Positions 17,766 to 27,786 of a stretch of DNA of 64,000 bases are shown piece after piece (the first letter of the stretch is position 1; the number at the start of each line of letters is the position of its first letter). The notes beneath the pieces are model-generated. The model was not told where the DNA came from and ran no database searches. It saw nothing but the letters and a program-made list of their open reading frames with translations. Made by a program: the position numbers and the translations under genes. This DNA is from Pycnococcus provasolii (taxonomy: Eukaryota; Chlorophyta; Pseudoscourfieldiophyceae; Pseudoscourfieldiales; Pycnococcaceae): positions 1 to 64,000 of the forward strand of contig OW568863.1 of assembly GCA_938743325.2 (NCBI GenBank), in the 5' to 3' direction.

Positions 17766-18326
17766 ATGATTGCCACCACACGACCGCGCCTTCCCAACCT
17801 CAAGAACGCCAAGGCCACGCGCGCTGCGCGTGCGCGTGCGGCACTTCCTGTTCGCCGCGTGCTCCGCGCTGTCGAAGAGACCACGACGCCCGCACCCGAG
17901 GAGCCTGTGGTGGAAACGCCTGTGGTGGAAGAGCCTGTGGTTGCCGCACCCACCGAGGCGGCACCGTTCTCCCTCCTCAACGGCATGAGCGAGGTCATGA
18001 ACGGACGTGCTGCTATGGTGGGCATGTTCGCCGCGCTCGCGTCGGAGCTCGCCACTGGTAAGCCCATCTGGACGCAGATCTTTGGCCAGTACAGCGACGG
18101 CGACCTCGTTGCCGCGGGCAGCGGACAGTCGGTGCTGCTCTACGGATTCGCGGTTGTCTTTGTGCTCATGGGATCGCTGAGCGTCAAGCTCCAGGGCGCT
18201 AACCCTGAGGATCGCAGCTTCGGACCTTTCAACGCCAACGCGGAGATGCTCAACGGCCGTATCGCCATGATGGGCTTCAGCGGCCTTCTCATCGCCGAAA
18301 ACTTCACGCAAGGTGCAATTTTCTAA
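17766..18326 (+). CDS. ELIP-like chlorophyll-binding-family protein
   Basis: A 186-residue plastid protein of the LHC superfamily. An Arg/Ala-rich transit peptide (about residues 1-40) leads to an acidic Pro/Val-Glu repeat linker (EEPVVETPVVEEPVV). Three TM helices follow. The first has the chlorophyll-binding motif EVMNGRAAM and the third EMLNGRIAMMGF; the middle helix is VLLYGFAVVFVLMGSL. This three-helix layout fits early light-induced proteins, which bind pigments and protect photosystems under high-light stress. The start follows a CA-rich leader (ACACAATG). It is divergent from the prolyl hydroxylase. Confidence 0.85.
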   Translation: MIATTRPRLPNLKNAKATRAARARAALPVRRVLRAVEETTTPAPEEPVVETPVVEEPVVAAPTEAAPFSLLNGMSEVMNGRAAMVGMFAALASELATGKPIWTQIFGQYSDGDLVAAGSGQSVLLYGFAVVFVLMGSLSVKLQGANPEDRSFGPFNANAEMLNGRIAMMGFSGLLIAENFTQGAIF

Positions 18327-18401
18327 ATTGCGTGAAAGCAACTTAGCGACGCAGGTGCGATTTTCTAAATGCGTGAAATAAACGCGCAACTTAGCGACGC
18401 A
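18311..18401. repeat. Tandem duplication across the ELIP stop codon
   Basis: Two imperfect copies of a ~42-49 bp unit (18311-18352 and 18353-18401), each holding GGTGC-n-ATTTTCTAAAT, TGCGTGAAA and CAACTTAGCGACGC. The first copy contains the real stop codon, and the second puts a copy of it in the 3' UTR. Confidence 0.85.
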
Positions 18402-18442
18402 AATTCTTTTCTTCGATGTAAGTAAATCTCATTCTACATTTT

Positions 18443-20605
18443 TTACACTACAAAGTCTTCTCTTTCTTTCGCCTCGAGCACAGCCATGCATGCTGCACGC
18501 GCAACTTCAGCACCAATCGTGCCTGGTGCACTCACTGGCTTAGAAGCAGCGGCGTCGAGCAAAACGTGCATTGCACCTTGTGCACCAATGGAACGCGCAA
18601 GACGCCATGCAGCCTTTCGTGCCTTGGCTATGTCCTGAAATGTCACCACGGAGGCGGCAGTCGCCGTGGCGGCTGCTGCTGCGGCTTTCTTTTCTTCTTC
18701 CTCTCTCCTCATTCTCGCCTCTTCTGCCGCCTTTGCTTTTTCCCTCGCCGCCGCCGCCTCAGCAGCAGCGGCGGCGGCAGCAACCTGCTCCTGCTCCTTT
18801 TTCTTTTGATTCGCAAGCGCCTCCGCCTCCGCTGCCCTGGCTTTCGCCTCCGCCTCCGCCTCTGCCGCCGCCCTGGCTTTCGCCTCCGCCTCTGCCGCCG
18901 CCCTGGCTTTCGCTTCCGCCTCTGCCGCCGCCTTAGCCTTAGCTTTCGCCTCCGCCTCTGCCCTGGCTTTCGCCTCCGCCTCCGCCCTGGCTTTCGCCTC
19001 CTCAATCTCCTTCATCGTTTCCGTCTCTTCCCTGGCATTCGTTGCCGCAAAGGCGGAGGGCTTCTCCTGCCCCTCAACCGCCACAGCCCCCATCTCCATT
19101 TTCATCACCAATCGTCCAAGCTTTCGCTCCTCGATTGTCATGGGCGCGTTATCAAGATTTGCGACAAAGCGACGACGCCCTTGTGTGCGACGCACACTCG
19201 TCCCGCCGTCGGCAGCAGCAGATGCTTCTGGATAGTGTCCCGTTGCATGAGGCGTTTTAACGAGATCCAGTGCACCAGCAGCCGCTGTGGCCGCCTCTGC
19301 AGCCACGGCAGCCACGGCATCCTCACCCTTGTCGCCTTCACCATCCCTTACGCTGACGGAAGAAGGCGCGAACTTGCTGCTCTTGGTGCTTTCGCTACCA
19401 TCATTGTCGTCGTCGAAAAAGTTGTCAAGGGAAGTGATGGAGGATCCAATGATGGCACCCTTCTTCAGTGCCCAGATGGCACCATCACCCGACATGACGA
19501 CAGCATGCGGCGCATCAACGTCGTCCGCATTCAGCCTGGCTGAGGTGGAAATGGCGGCGGCTTCACCCCACCAGTCGACAAGCTCTGCACCAGCCGCGTT
19601 CAAGACACCAACGCCTCCACCAGGAACATGCGACAGGAGAGGAACGTCGCTCGCATCGGCGATGCTGGCTAGCGGATGCAGCCGTCCAAGCAACGGCTTT
19701 GTATCGCCGGCAACCAACGCGAGATTCGCGTTGATGGGAACGGAAACGACACTTTCTGGATGATCAGGCTTTGTGCACCAGAGCACTAGCTCGGGTCTTG
19801 CGGCTGCGATCAGTCCGCTCGCCGTGCAGCACGCTCCCATGCACGCGTCTCGCGGCTCGACGCCGACGCGAACGCATGCGGCGACACCCAGCCGAAGTCC
19901 GGGAGCATTTGTACCACGGCGCACGACGCCGGTCACAACCACGACGTGCATCAAGCTGCTTGCCAAAACGCGAAAGCTGTCCGCAATGTTCGAGGACGGG
20001 GGCAGCGCGCTCACCTGCACGCCAGGTGCTCCGAGCTCGGTGAGCGCATCCGCAGCGTGCTGCTCTGAGGACACGGCAAACGCGGCGACGCGCCCTCTGT
20101 CATCGCACGTCACAGCAACGGCCGAAAGCGTGCAACGTGCCCAAGCCGCGTCGACGACGGCGCGGCCGTGGTGCAAGTCGTGCTGAACTCCGTTTCGCAG
20201 GCGCACCTTCGCCAAGGCGGTCGTTGGCCACGAGCTTGATTCGACCAGCTGGCTCGCGTCGACGCCCACGACACCGTTAGCGCTTGCGACGGCATACCAA
20301 GGCGCGCTCGGGTGCGAAGCGATGACAGTGACGCACGTGCCGCGTGTTGCCGCCACGTCGCGCCTCCTCGTGGCTGTGGCTGAGTGCGTAAAGCATGTTG
20401 GCTTGTGCACAGACGCGAGCCGCATTCCCTCGAAAGGCGGAGGCTGGGGAACGTAGTGGCACACCTGTGGATCCGCCGTGGCGACGCCGACGACGAACCC
20501 TCCACCGTGGGCCTTTGGCACGATACTGACGCACGTTCTCCTTCTTCCTGCTTTGTCCGTTTGTAGCAGCCTCTGCCACGACCACCCGCCTCCATTGCCC
20601 GCCAT
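18443..20605 (-). CDS. Unknown protein: beta-rich N-terminal half, charged single-helix C-terminal half
   Basis: A 720-residue intronless protein. Residues ~1-400 are Val/Ala-rich with regularly spaced hydrophobic strands (VTVIASHPSAPWYAVASANG, GAIWALKKG), reminiscent of a divergent beta-propeller. I cannot assign it to the WD family from signature residues. From about 520 to 640 there is a long run of KARAEAEA-type repeats, which would form a single alpha-helix or coiled coil. A short Ala-rich helical end follows. It diverges from the carotenoid cyclase gene with 246 bp between start codons. No function can be named. Confidence 0.7.
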   Translation of the reverse strand: MAGNGGGWSWQRLLQTDKAGRRRTCVSIVPKAHGGGFVVGVATADPQVCHYVPQPPPFEGMRLASVHKPTCFTHSATATRRRDVAATRGTCVTVIASHPSAPWYAVASANGVVGVDASQLVESSSWPTTALAKVRLRNGVQHDLHHGRAVVDAAWARCTLSAVAVTCDDRGRVAAFAVSSEQHAADALTELGAPGVQVSALPPSSNIADSFRVLASSLMHVVVVTGVVRRGTNAPGLRLGVAACVRVGVEPRDACMGACCTASGLIAAARPELVLWCTKPDHPESVVSVPINANLALVAGDTKPLLGRLHPLASIADASDVPLLSHVPGGGVGVLNAAGAELVDWWGEAAAISTSARLNADDVDAPHAVVMSGDGAIWALKKGAIIGSSITSLDNFFDDDNDGSESTKSSKFAPSSVSVRDGEGDKGEDAVAAVAAEAATAAAGALDLVKTPHATGHYPEASAAADGGTSVRRTQGRRRFVANLDNAPMTIEERKLGRLVMKMEMGAVAVEGQEKPSAFAATNAREETETMKEIEEAKARAEAEAKARAEAEAKAKAKAAAEAEAKARAAAEAEAKARAAAEAEAEAKARAAEAEALANQKKKEQEQVAAAAAAAEAAAAREKAKAAEEARMRREEEEKKAAAAAATATAASVVTFQDIAKARKAAWRLARSIGAQGAMHVLLDAAASKPVSAPGTIGAEVARAACMAVLEAKEREDFVV

Positions 20606-20851
20606 TTGCGAATTGCCGTTATCGGGGTTCTCAATGAGGGGTTTGTTTTACAATGGTGTTGTTTGGGGTTTGGGGGACCTGGGGTCGACCCATTGGGAAA
20701 TCAAGCTCCTCATCCGCGTTGGATTCTCTGCTATCCACTTCCCCCTGCCCAGTCCCGTCGCCCTCGGGCCTCCCCTCACCCCTCACCGCAGCCCCGTACC
20801 GAACACCACATCGGGCACCATCAGCCACCCGTCAACCACGTGCGCCAAGCC

Positions 20852-23800
20852 ATGCTCGCACACGCGAGAAGTGCTCACGCTCACGCACACAATGCTCAGA
20901 GGCAGGGACGCGCCAAGCTGGCACCGCGACGACGAGCGGCACAGCCAGCCAGAGCAACGGCGCAACCGCCATCCGCGTCGTCAGCGGCGGCTCCTTCGAG
21001 CGAGATAACCTCAACATCCACCACTGCGACACCGCCGCCGAGACAGCAGAAGCAGAGCCGGTACGCAACGTCACCGCTGCCGGGACCGTCGAGTGGTACG
21101 TCCGCGAGTGATCCGGTCGACCTCGTCATCGTCGGATGCGGGCCTGCAGGACTCGCCGCCGCCGCCGCCGCGGGAAAGAGAGGGCTGCGCGTCGTTCTCG
21201 TTGATCCCGAGCCGGACAAGCCTTGGCCGAACAACTACGGCGTGTGGCTTGACGAGTTCGACGAACTCGGGTTGTCGCACACGATGAGAAAGGTGTGGAA
21301 GAGCGCTCGTGTCGTGTTTGAGGCGCCAGACTGCACAGACGGCGAGGGACGGCCGGATGCGGTGCTGCGCCGTCCGTACGGGCAGGTGGACCGCATCAAG
21401 CTCAAAGCTGAGCTTATCGCGCAGTGCAAGGAATATGGGGTCGCATGCGTGGCTGCCAAGGCTGATGCTGTGGACCATGACTCGTACAGTCCAAACGTTT
21501 CCGCGCTGAAGATCAGTGGCACGGCGGCGGAGAACCTGCCGTACGACGCCATTTACGCGCGAAGCGTGCTCGACGCAACTGGTCATAGCCGTCGTCTCGT
21601 GGAATTTGATCAGGAGTTTACGCCAGGATATCAGGCGGCGTACGGAATTCTCGCTAAGGTAAAGAGCCACCCGTTCCCGCTAGACGAGATGCTGTTCATG
21701 GACTGGAGCGACACGCACCTCGACAATTCGCCACAGTGGAAGGAAATCAACCGACGCATACCCACGTTCCTGTACGTTATGCCGTTCGACGAGCAAACGA
21801 TCTTTCTCGAGGAGACTTCGCTTGTGGCACGACCTGCGCTGGACTTCGACGACCTGAAGGAGAAGCTCGATATCAGGCTCGCTCACCTCGGCGTCGAGGT
21901 TCTGGATGTCGAGGAGGTGGAGTATTGCCTGATCCCAATGGGTGGCGTGATGCCCACACTGCCCCAGCGCACGCTCGGGCTCGGCGGTACTGCGGGCATG
22001 GTGCACCCGTCGACGGGATTCATGGTGTCCAAGACAATTAAGAGCGCAGCAACGCTTGCAGATAGCCTTGCCGTCTCTCTCAAGCGCGATTCGCCGGCTG
22101 CGCAGGACGAGATGAGCACGTCCGTCTGGAACAGCATCTGGACGCCCGCGGATATAAGGCAGCGCTCATTTATGTGCTTTGGAATGGAAACGCTCATGCA
22201 GCTTGATGTCCGCGGTATACGCGAGTTCTTCAGCACCTTCTTTGAGCTGCAAGACAAGTACTGGGCCGGTTTCCTGTCGTGGCGCCTGCCCCCTTTTGCT
22301 CTCATCCAGCTCGGTCTCAGCCTTTTCAAGGGATTCACCAACACGATGCGCCTTGAATTCGTGTCCTCCGCGCTGCCATTCATGCCAAGTTTCATCGTAA
22401 ACTTTGCGAATGGTGGGAACACGTTCAAGTCTGAGCCTTGGATGGGTGCTGGGGCGGACCACGTGCTCGAAGGAAAGTCGTCGTCGAAGAGAAGGGAGGC
22501 GCTGAATCGCAATGGCTATGTCGATGGCGTGGGTCCCATACCGTCATGTGTGCCTGTTTCCACCACCACAGCTGCCGCTGCAACGACCACGTCTGATGCC
22601 ATTGACATCGAAGCGGGACCTTCCTTCAGCGGCATGCGCGAAGACTGGGACTGGGTGCGCTTCCAGCAGAGCAAGGCACTGCCTACGCAGGCACCTCTTG
22701 CCGACCAGCTTCCCGAGCCCAAGAGCACGTCCAGTGACGTGATTGTGGTGGGATGCGGCCCAGCTGGCCTCGCGCTTGCCGCGGCAATGGGAAGGCAGGG
22801 CCTGTCAGTCACCGTCGTGGGTCCCGATGCGCCGTTCACGAACAACTATGGCGTTTGGTACGACGAGTTCGAGGAGCTCGGACTCGCTCACACTCTAGAG
22901 CACGTGTACGACCGCGCTCGGATATGGATTGACGATAACGACGACGCGGCGGGACGCGTGCTCGACCGCACGTACGCGCAGGTGGATCGCAAGGCTCTCC
23001 GCGAGGAGCTCATCGCGCAGTGCTTGAGCAGCGGCAATGTTAGTTACGTGAATGCTCTCGTCGACACGATCAAGCCGGAGACGAGTGACGAGAGTGGCAT
23101 GGAGACTGGCCGCAGTGTTGTGATTATGGACGATGTACCAGCCGGCGGCAACGACGACGAGGCGGCGACGTCATCGACGCCAGCCAAACCGGAACCTTGC
23201 GTCGCCAATGTCATCTGCATGGCCACGGGCCACAATCGCGAGTTGCTCAAGTACGAGGAGGGCCCGCCCCCTGGTTGGCAGACGGCGTACGGGATCGAGA
23301 TACGGCTGAAGGACCACCCATTTCCGAAAACAGACGTTGTGTTCATGGACTTCCGCCAGAGCGACCCGGAGCCTAGCGATGGTGACATGGGTGCGCTGCC
23401 CACAGCTTGGCGCGTGCCAAGCTTTCTATACACGCTCCCGAAGCTTTCAGATCCAGATGTGGTGTTCGTGGAGGAGACGTGCTTGGTAGCTCGCGTGCAG
23501 GTCCCGTTCGACGAGCTGCGCCGCAGGCTGCTTCGACGCCTGACACGCATGGGTATCGACGTGAACTCCGTGGAGGTTCTGGAGGAGGAGGCGAGCTGGA
23601 TCCCCCTCGGCGGAACTCTACCAAAGGTTCCGCAGAGATATCTCGCGTATGGTGCCGCCGCTGGCTTCGTTCATCCAGCTTCGGGCTACTCTATCACGCA
23701 CAGCCTCAGTCGCGCAGACTCCGTCGCGGCTGCCGTCGCACGAGGATTACGCGACACGGGTGCTGGCGACATGCGCGAGCGGTCGCAACTTGCGGTGACA

Positions 23801-24991
23801 GAAGGATGGGAGGAGCTGTGGGGATACGAGAAGCGACGTCAGATGGGCTTTTATCAGTTTGGAATGGAGCTTATCATGAGCCTTCGGCTCCCTCAGCTGC
23901 GCAACTTCTTCGACACCTTCTTTCGCCTCGACCGCGAAAGCTGGGTTGGATTTCTCAGCCATCGCCTGTCGGGCGTCGGCCTTCTCATGTTCGCCTTCCA
24001 GACGTTCCTTATCGCGGACCTCGACCTTCGCGTTCGTCTCGTGAGTCACCTGGCGAGCCAGAGCGGTGCGGGCCAACGTCTGTTTGAAGCGTACGCAAAG
24101 CCGCTGACGGACATGTTGTCCGGCACGGAAGCTGCAGACGAGTCGCATTCGTCGCGACCTGCGATGATCTCGCCGCCTTCGCAAGTTTCGGCTAGCATCG
24201 ACGAAGACGACGACGGCATCATCGTTCGCAAGGAGCCTCCGCAGCCTAGTGCTTCGAGCGTGTTCAGCAACGAGCAGAATGCGCAGGCTCTCGACGGTCT
24301 CCCTCCCGGATTTCAGGCGGCGGACTGGTGGCGTGTGGGCGTGCGTGACGCTCCCGCTGCATACGGCTCGCCGGAAGCGGGCGGGTACTGGTGGAGCGAC
24401 GGCAGCGTTATGAGGTCCCCCATCAACGGACAGCAGCTTCCAAACTCGGCGGCGGCTGAGCCCACGGACATGCCTGGATCGTACGGCTTTGATCCGCTTG
24501 GTGTTGGGAATGACACCGACTTACAGACACTCAGGCAGAGCGAGCTTCTGCACGGCCGATGGGCCATGTTGGCGGTGCTAGGTGTCATCCTGCCAGAGAC
24601 GGGTAGCTTGCTCAGTGGCGCAGATACGACGCAATTTCACTGGTGGGCTCCGTACGGGTACGACATGGCTGACAAGCAGCTGCTTTACATGGGTGCCCCT
24701 CTCCCGCTTGGTTTGCCGCTCGTGGCACTTCTACACTTTCCCCTGATGGGAGCCGCCGAGCTTCTCCGCGCGGGAAAGCTGAAGGTGCCAGCTGGCCTCC
24801 GCGAGCTTGACCCTGTTTATCCCGGCGGCATCTTCGATCCTCTCGGACTTGCTCCCGCCGCGGGTGACGACCTACCACGCTTGAAGGAGATTGAGGTGAA
24901 CACTGCGCGCGTGGCGATGATTGCATTCTACACATTTGTGTGGGAAGCAATCCTGTTCCACAAGGGACCGATTGAGATCTTCGTGCGATAA
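20852..24991 (+). CDS. Lycopene beta-cyclase / lycopene epsilon-cyclase / LHC-domain fusion
   Basis: A 1379-residue plastid protein with three modules. After an ~85-residue transit peptide, module 1 has the FAD motif IVGCGPAGLA (from about residue 93) and LCYB hallmarks: WPNNYGVWLDEF, FMDWSDTHL, RIPTFLYVMPF, FLEETSLVARP, GGTAGMVHPSTGFMV. Module 2 starts near residue 628 (VVGCGPAGLALAA) and has LCYE hallmarks: PFTNNYGVWYDEFEELGL, VFMDFRQSD, FVEETCLVAR, GAAAGFVHPASGYSI. The last ~190 residues are LHC-like, with two chlorophyll-binding helices (SELLHGRWAMLAVLG; EVNTARVAMIAFYTFVWEAI). Together the cyclases make beta- and alpha-carotene from lycopene. The fusion is described from Mamiellales. Start 20852 is the first in-frame ATG. 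Confidence 0.95.
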   Translation: MLAHARSAHAHAHNAQRQGRAKLAPRRRAAQPARATAQPPSASSAAAPSSEITSTSTTATPPPRQQKQSRYATSPLPGPSSGTSASDPVDLVIVGCGPAGLAAAAAAGKRGLRVVLVDPEPDKPWPNNYGVWLDEFDELGLSHTMRKVWKSARVVFEAPDCTDGEGRPDAVLRRPYGQVDRIKLKAELIAQCKEYGVACVAAKADAVDHDSYSPNVSALKISGTAAENLPYDAIYARSVLDATGHSRRLVEFDQEFTPGYQAAYGILAKVKSHPFPLDEMLFMDWSDTHLDNSPQWKEINRRIPTFLYVMPFDEQTIFLEETSLVARPALDFDDLKEKLDIRLAHLGVEVLDVEEVEYCLIPMGGVMPTLPQRTLGLGGTAGMVHPSTGFMVSKTIKSAATLADSLAVSLKRDSPAAQDEMSTSVWNSIWTPADIRQRSFMCFGMETLMQLDVRGIREFFSTFFELQDKYWAGFLSWRLPPFALIQLGLSLFKGFTNTMRLEFVSSALPFMPSFIVNFANGGNTFKSEPWMGAGADHVLEGKSSSKRREALNRNGYVDGVGPIPSCVPVSTTTAAAATTTSDAIDIEAGPSFSGMREDWDWVRFQQSKALPTQAPLADQLPEPKSTSSDVIVVGCGPAGLALAAAMGRQGLSVTVVGPDAPFTNNYGVWYDEFEELGLAHTLEHVYDRARIWIDDNDDAAGRVLDRTYAQVDRKALREELIAQCLSSGNVSYVNALVDTIKPETSDESGMETGRSVVIMDDVPAGGNDDEAATSSTPAKPEPCVANVICMATGHNRELLKYEEGPPPGWQTAYGIEIRLKDHPFPKTDVVFMDFRQSDPEPSDGDMGALPTAWRVPSFLYTLPKLSDPDVVFVEETCLVARVQVPFDELRRRLLRRLTRMGIDVNSVEVLEEEASWIPLGGTLPKVPQRYLAYGAAAGFVHPASGYSITHSLSRADSVAAAVARGLRDTGAGDMRERSQLAVTEGWEELWGYEKRRQMGFYQFGMELIMSLRLPQLRNFFDTFFRLDRESWVGFLSHRLSGVGLLMFAFQTFLIADLDLRVRLVSHLASQSGAGQRLFEAYAKPLTDMLSGTEAADESHSSRPAMISPPSQVSASIDEDDDGIIVRKEPPQPSASSVFSNEQNAQALDGLPPGFQAADWWRVGVRDAPAAYGSPEAGGYWWSDGSVMRSPINGQQLPNSAAAEPTDMPGSYGFDPLGVGNDTDLQTLRQSELLHGRWAMLAVLGVILPETGSLLSGADTTQFHWWAPYGYDMADKQLLYMGAPLPLGLPLVALLHFPLMGAAELLRAGKLKVPAGLRELDPVYPGGIFDPLGLAPAAGDDLPRLKEIEVNTARVAMIAFYTFVWEAILFHKGPIEIFVR

Positions 24992-25068
24992 GAACGCGCG
25001 TCGTTTTTTATTTTTTGTGTGTGTGTATCCTTTTGTGTTTCCCCTTTTTCTTTAAACTACTAAACTGC

Positions 25069-25125
25069 TACTTGAGCGCCTCCATGAAGTTGTACACAAT
25101 TGTCAAGGTGAGTGCGGTTCGCCCA
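25069..25125 (-). pseudogene. 57-bp antisense copy of a TLC-type gene segment
   Basis: This segment is the reverse complement of 32032-32088, inside the membrane-protein gene at 31217-32239, with two differences in 57 bp. On the minus strand it still reads TALTLTIVYNFMEALK and then a stop. It lies in the 3' flank of the cyclase fusion, next to repeat R3. Confidence 0.9.
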
Positions 25126-25149
25126 TAATCCAATCACCAGGGCCATTTA

Positions 25150-25260
25150 CAAAAAAACGCGCCGCTGATTGGACAGAATGGGTGAACGTGAATTGTGCGA
25201 GTGGACGACTGCTGCTGGAAAAAGTCAATTCTATTACGTTACCGAATGGATGATCTTAGG
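25150..25260 (-). repeat. Convergent-intergenic repeat, copy R3 (inverted)
   Basis: On the minus strand it reads ATTCGGTAACGTAATAGAAT, ACTTTTTCCAGCAG, GTCGTCCACTCGCACAATTC, ACGTTCACCCATTC, GTCCAATCAGCGGCGCGTTT, closely matching R4. GTCCAATCAGCG resembles a CCAAT-box (NF-Y) site. A shorter inverted echo of its end (GTTCGCCCATAATCCAATCA) lies at 25117-25136, so the flank can fold back. Confidence 0.88.
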
Positions 25261-25265
25261 TTTGT

Positions 25266-27786
25266 TTAGTACTGCCCGCCGCCTCGTACGCGCGCGATCT
25301 CACGGTGAAGACGAGCCACCTCTCCGGCCAACGCGGACACCTTCGCCTCAGATAGCGACACAAGCTCCCTCGTAGCCTTCAGGCCATGAGCATCCTGGAG
25401 TCGGTCCACGCGCCACTCCAAATTTGTGCAACGTTGCTGGGCAGCCGTTGCGGCGGCAACTGCGGCTCCAGCTTCCCCACTGCTTGCGTACGACCGCTCC
25501 TCGAGCTGGCGGATTCGCTTATCCGCCTGTGCATCTGCTTGCGCTGCTGGCGAACTTCCTGAAGCTAGGGCGCTGATTCTCTCGCTGAGCTCACGAATCG
25601 CCTGACGGCGCGCTTCTCGCTCGCCATCCATAGCAGATATCAACGCGTTTTGTTGCGTTAGCATGCCGCCCACCTCGTCACGGAGCAGCTGGCTCTCTCG
25701 CAGCCATTGCGCCACGCTCGACGCAGTGACTGGCCCGTCCGTACCGAAAGTAGTACCTTGGTTGAAGGTAGACGTTCCCGCCATAGCACTCACAGCTGCC
25801 ATCTCGCCGGAAACGCGGCTGGCGAGCGCCACAGCCTCGGCAACGGATCGCTTGAGCGATGACATGTCATCGCGCACCGCGCCAACGGCACGGCTTGCGG
25901 CAATCTCCGCAGCCTCCGCGGCACGCTCGTCAACTGCAGCTGCCGCGCGAGCGGCGGCTGAGTTTGCAGCTTCGCTCACGGCTGAGGAGGCTGGGAACGA
26001 TGCTAGGCGTGCCACATCCGAGCGCAGCGCTCCCATTTCCGCGCTGAATGCGTCGAGTCGTCCGAGCGGGGCGCTGATTTGGTCGTTGAGTTCACGAATC
26101 GAATGACGGCGTGCGTCGCGCTCGCCCTCCACCACAGCCCTCATGGCATCCTGCTGCGCAAGCATGCTTCCCACCTCGTCGCGTAGCTGCTGAGTCTCGC
26201 TCAGCCATTGTGCCACGCTGGCTGCCGTTACCGGCGCATCTGAATTAGTGCTGATTGCAGCTAGCTCACTGGAAACGCGGCTAGCGAGAGCAACCGCGTC
26301 GGCGACTGATCGCTTTAGCGATGCCGTTTCCTCAGTCGCTGCGCCATGCGACCCCTCGAGGGCGTCTATTTTTGCAGAGAAGGTGTGCAGAAGGTCAAAG
26401 AGCTCCGCTGGTATAGCTGGTTTGGCTGACATTGCAGCAGCCTCCTGCAGCTTCGCGACGTGCTTCTCGGCAACCTGCTGCACCAGCGTCAGTTTCTCAA
26501 ACTGCGACTCAAGAAGCTGCTCGAGGCTCGCACGGCGCTCGTCGAATTCCGTCTTCACTGCCGTGGCAGCGGCTGAGCGCACCGCTTCGAGCGTGAGTTG
26601 ACTGTTGCTCTCCTCCTTCTCTCCGGACGAGCGTTCGGTCGTCGGGCTCGTCATCGCCGATGCGGCGCGCTTCTCGAGAGCTTCGAGGCGTTTTTCGATT
26701 GCGTTCATCGTAGGCGAAGGTGGAACAGGGCTTAAAGGCACTGTGGCGGAGACATTGTGTACACTGAAAGCGCGTTCGGCAATAGTCTCCTCGAGCATCG
26801 ACAGGCGCCCTTCCATGGGAAGCATCTGCGCGACGAGAGCATCGAGCTCTGCGCCGCGTTTGGCATCGGCACCTTCGTCTTGCACGCGCGTCTTGCTCGT
26901 GTTTGCCTCGAGCATAATGAGGCGTCGCTCGATCGTGGTGGAAAAGACTGTCTCAATCATTGAAATCTTCTCACGCAGGGTGGCCACCTCGCTCTTCAGA
27001 GCTTCCGTCTCCGAAGACGATGACGACGAAGTAGAAGACGACGTTGCAGGTTTCGACTCCGTCGTCTCCGCGACATTGGCGGAAGGAGCAGCTGCCGCCG
27101 CGCGCTGAGCTGAGGCGCTCTCCGCCAGCGCGCTTGGCCTCGAGGCGACCGTTGAAGACGACGTTGTAGGTTTCGACTCCGTCGTCTCCGCGACATTTGC
27201 TGGAGGAGCAGCTACATTGGCGGAAGGAGCAGCTGCCGCCGCGCGCCGAGCTGCCGCGCGCTCCGCCAGCGCGCTTGGCCTCGAGGCGACTGTCGAAGAC
27301 GGCTGAACAGGTGTCGACTCCGTCTCCGCGTCTTTGGCTGGAGGAGCAGCTGCCGCCGCGCGCCGAGCTGCGGCGCGCTCCGCCAGCGAGCTTGGCCTCG
27401 AGGCTGCCGTCAAAGACGGCTTAGCAGGTTTCGACTCCGTCGTCTCCGCGTCTTTGGCTGGAGGAGCAGCTCCACCTCCAAGCGCCAGCTTCACATCCGG
27501 CAATTTGGCGATAAGGCTCGCGACTTCCGCCTCTTGTTTCCTCCTTTCGAAACTTGGGTGCGCCGGCCTGTTTCATTTCGTGTGTTAGGTTGTTAGTGAA
27601 ATGTTGTTCATCCGCCACGAATGATTATGCATAGAGGTAGACTTACAGCGTTTCGTCCACGAGGGTTAGAAACTTCTCGAGGTAGGTGCGCCGTTCTTTT
27701 TCGTCGCCGGCATCCTTTGCAAGCTCTGCGCGCCTGAGCGCCAGTGACGCACTCCTGACGATTTGGGAGAGCGGCTGCGAGGCCAT
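25266..27786 (-). CDS. Coiled-coil protein with internal duplications, two exons
   Basis: An 813-residue protein once exon 1 (27647-27786, ATG at 27786, MASQPLSQIVRSASLALRRA) is joined to 25266-27567 across a 79-bp intron (27568-27646; donor GTAAGT, acceptor ACAG, CTAAC branch-like motifs). The phase fits, and the main frame alone has no ATG near its start. After exon 1, Ala-rich low-complexity repeats (ASRPSALAERAAARR, ETTESKP) recur three or four times at about residues 90-230. The rest is coiled coil with a duplicated ~80-residue unit (SLKRSVADAVALASRVSSEL with PVTAASVAQWLSETQQLRDE, and SLKRSVAEAVALASRVSGEM with PVTASSVAQWLRESQLLRDE). Function unknown. It ends at repeat R3. Confidence 0.78.

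Noticed and set aside
20606-20851. Extending the cyclase fusion to the upstream limit of its open frame
   Set aside because: The first codon there is TTG and the sequence reads as promoter/leader; the ATG at 20852 begins a typical transit peptide.
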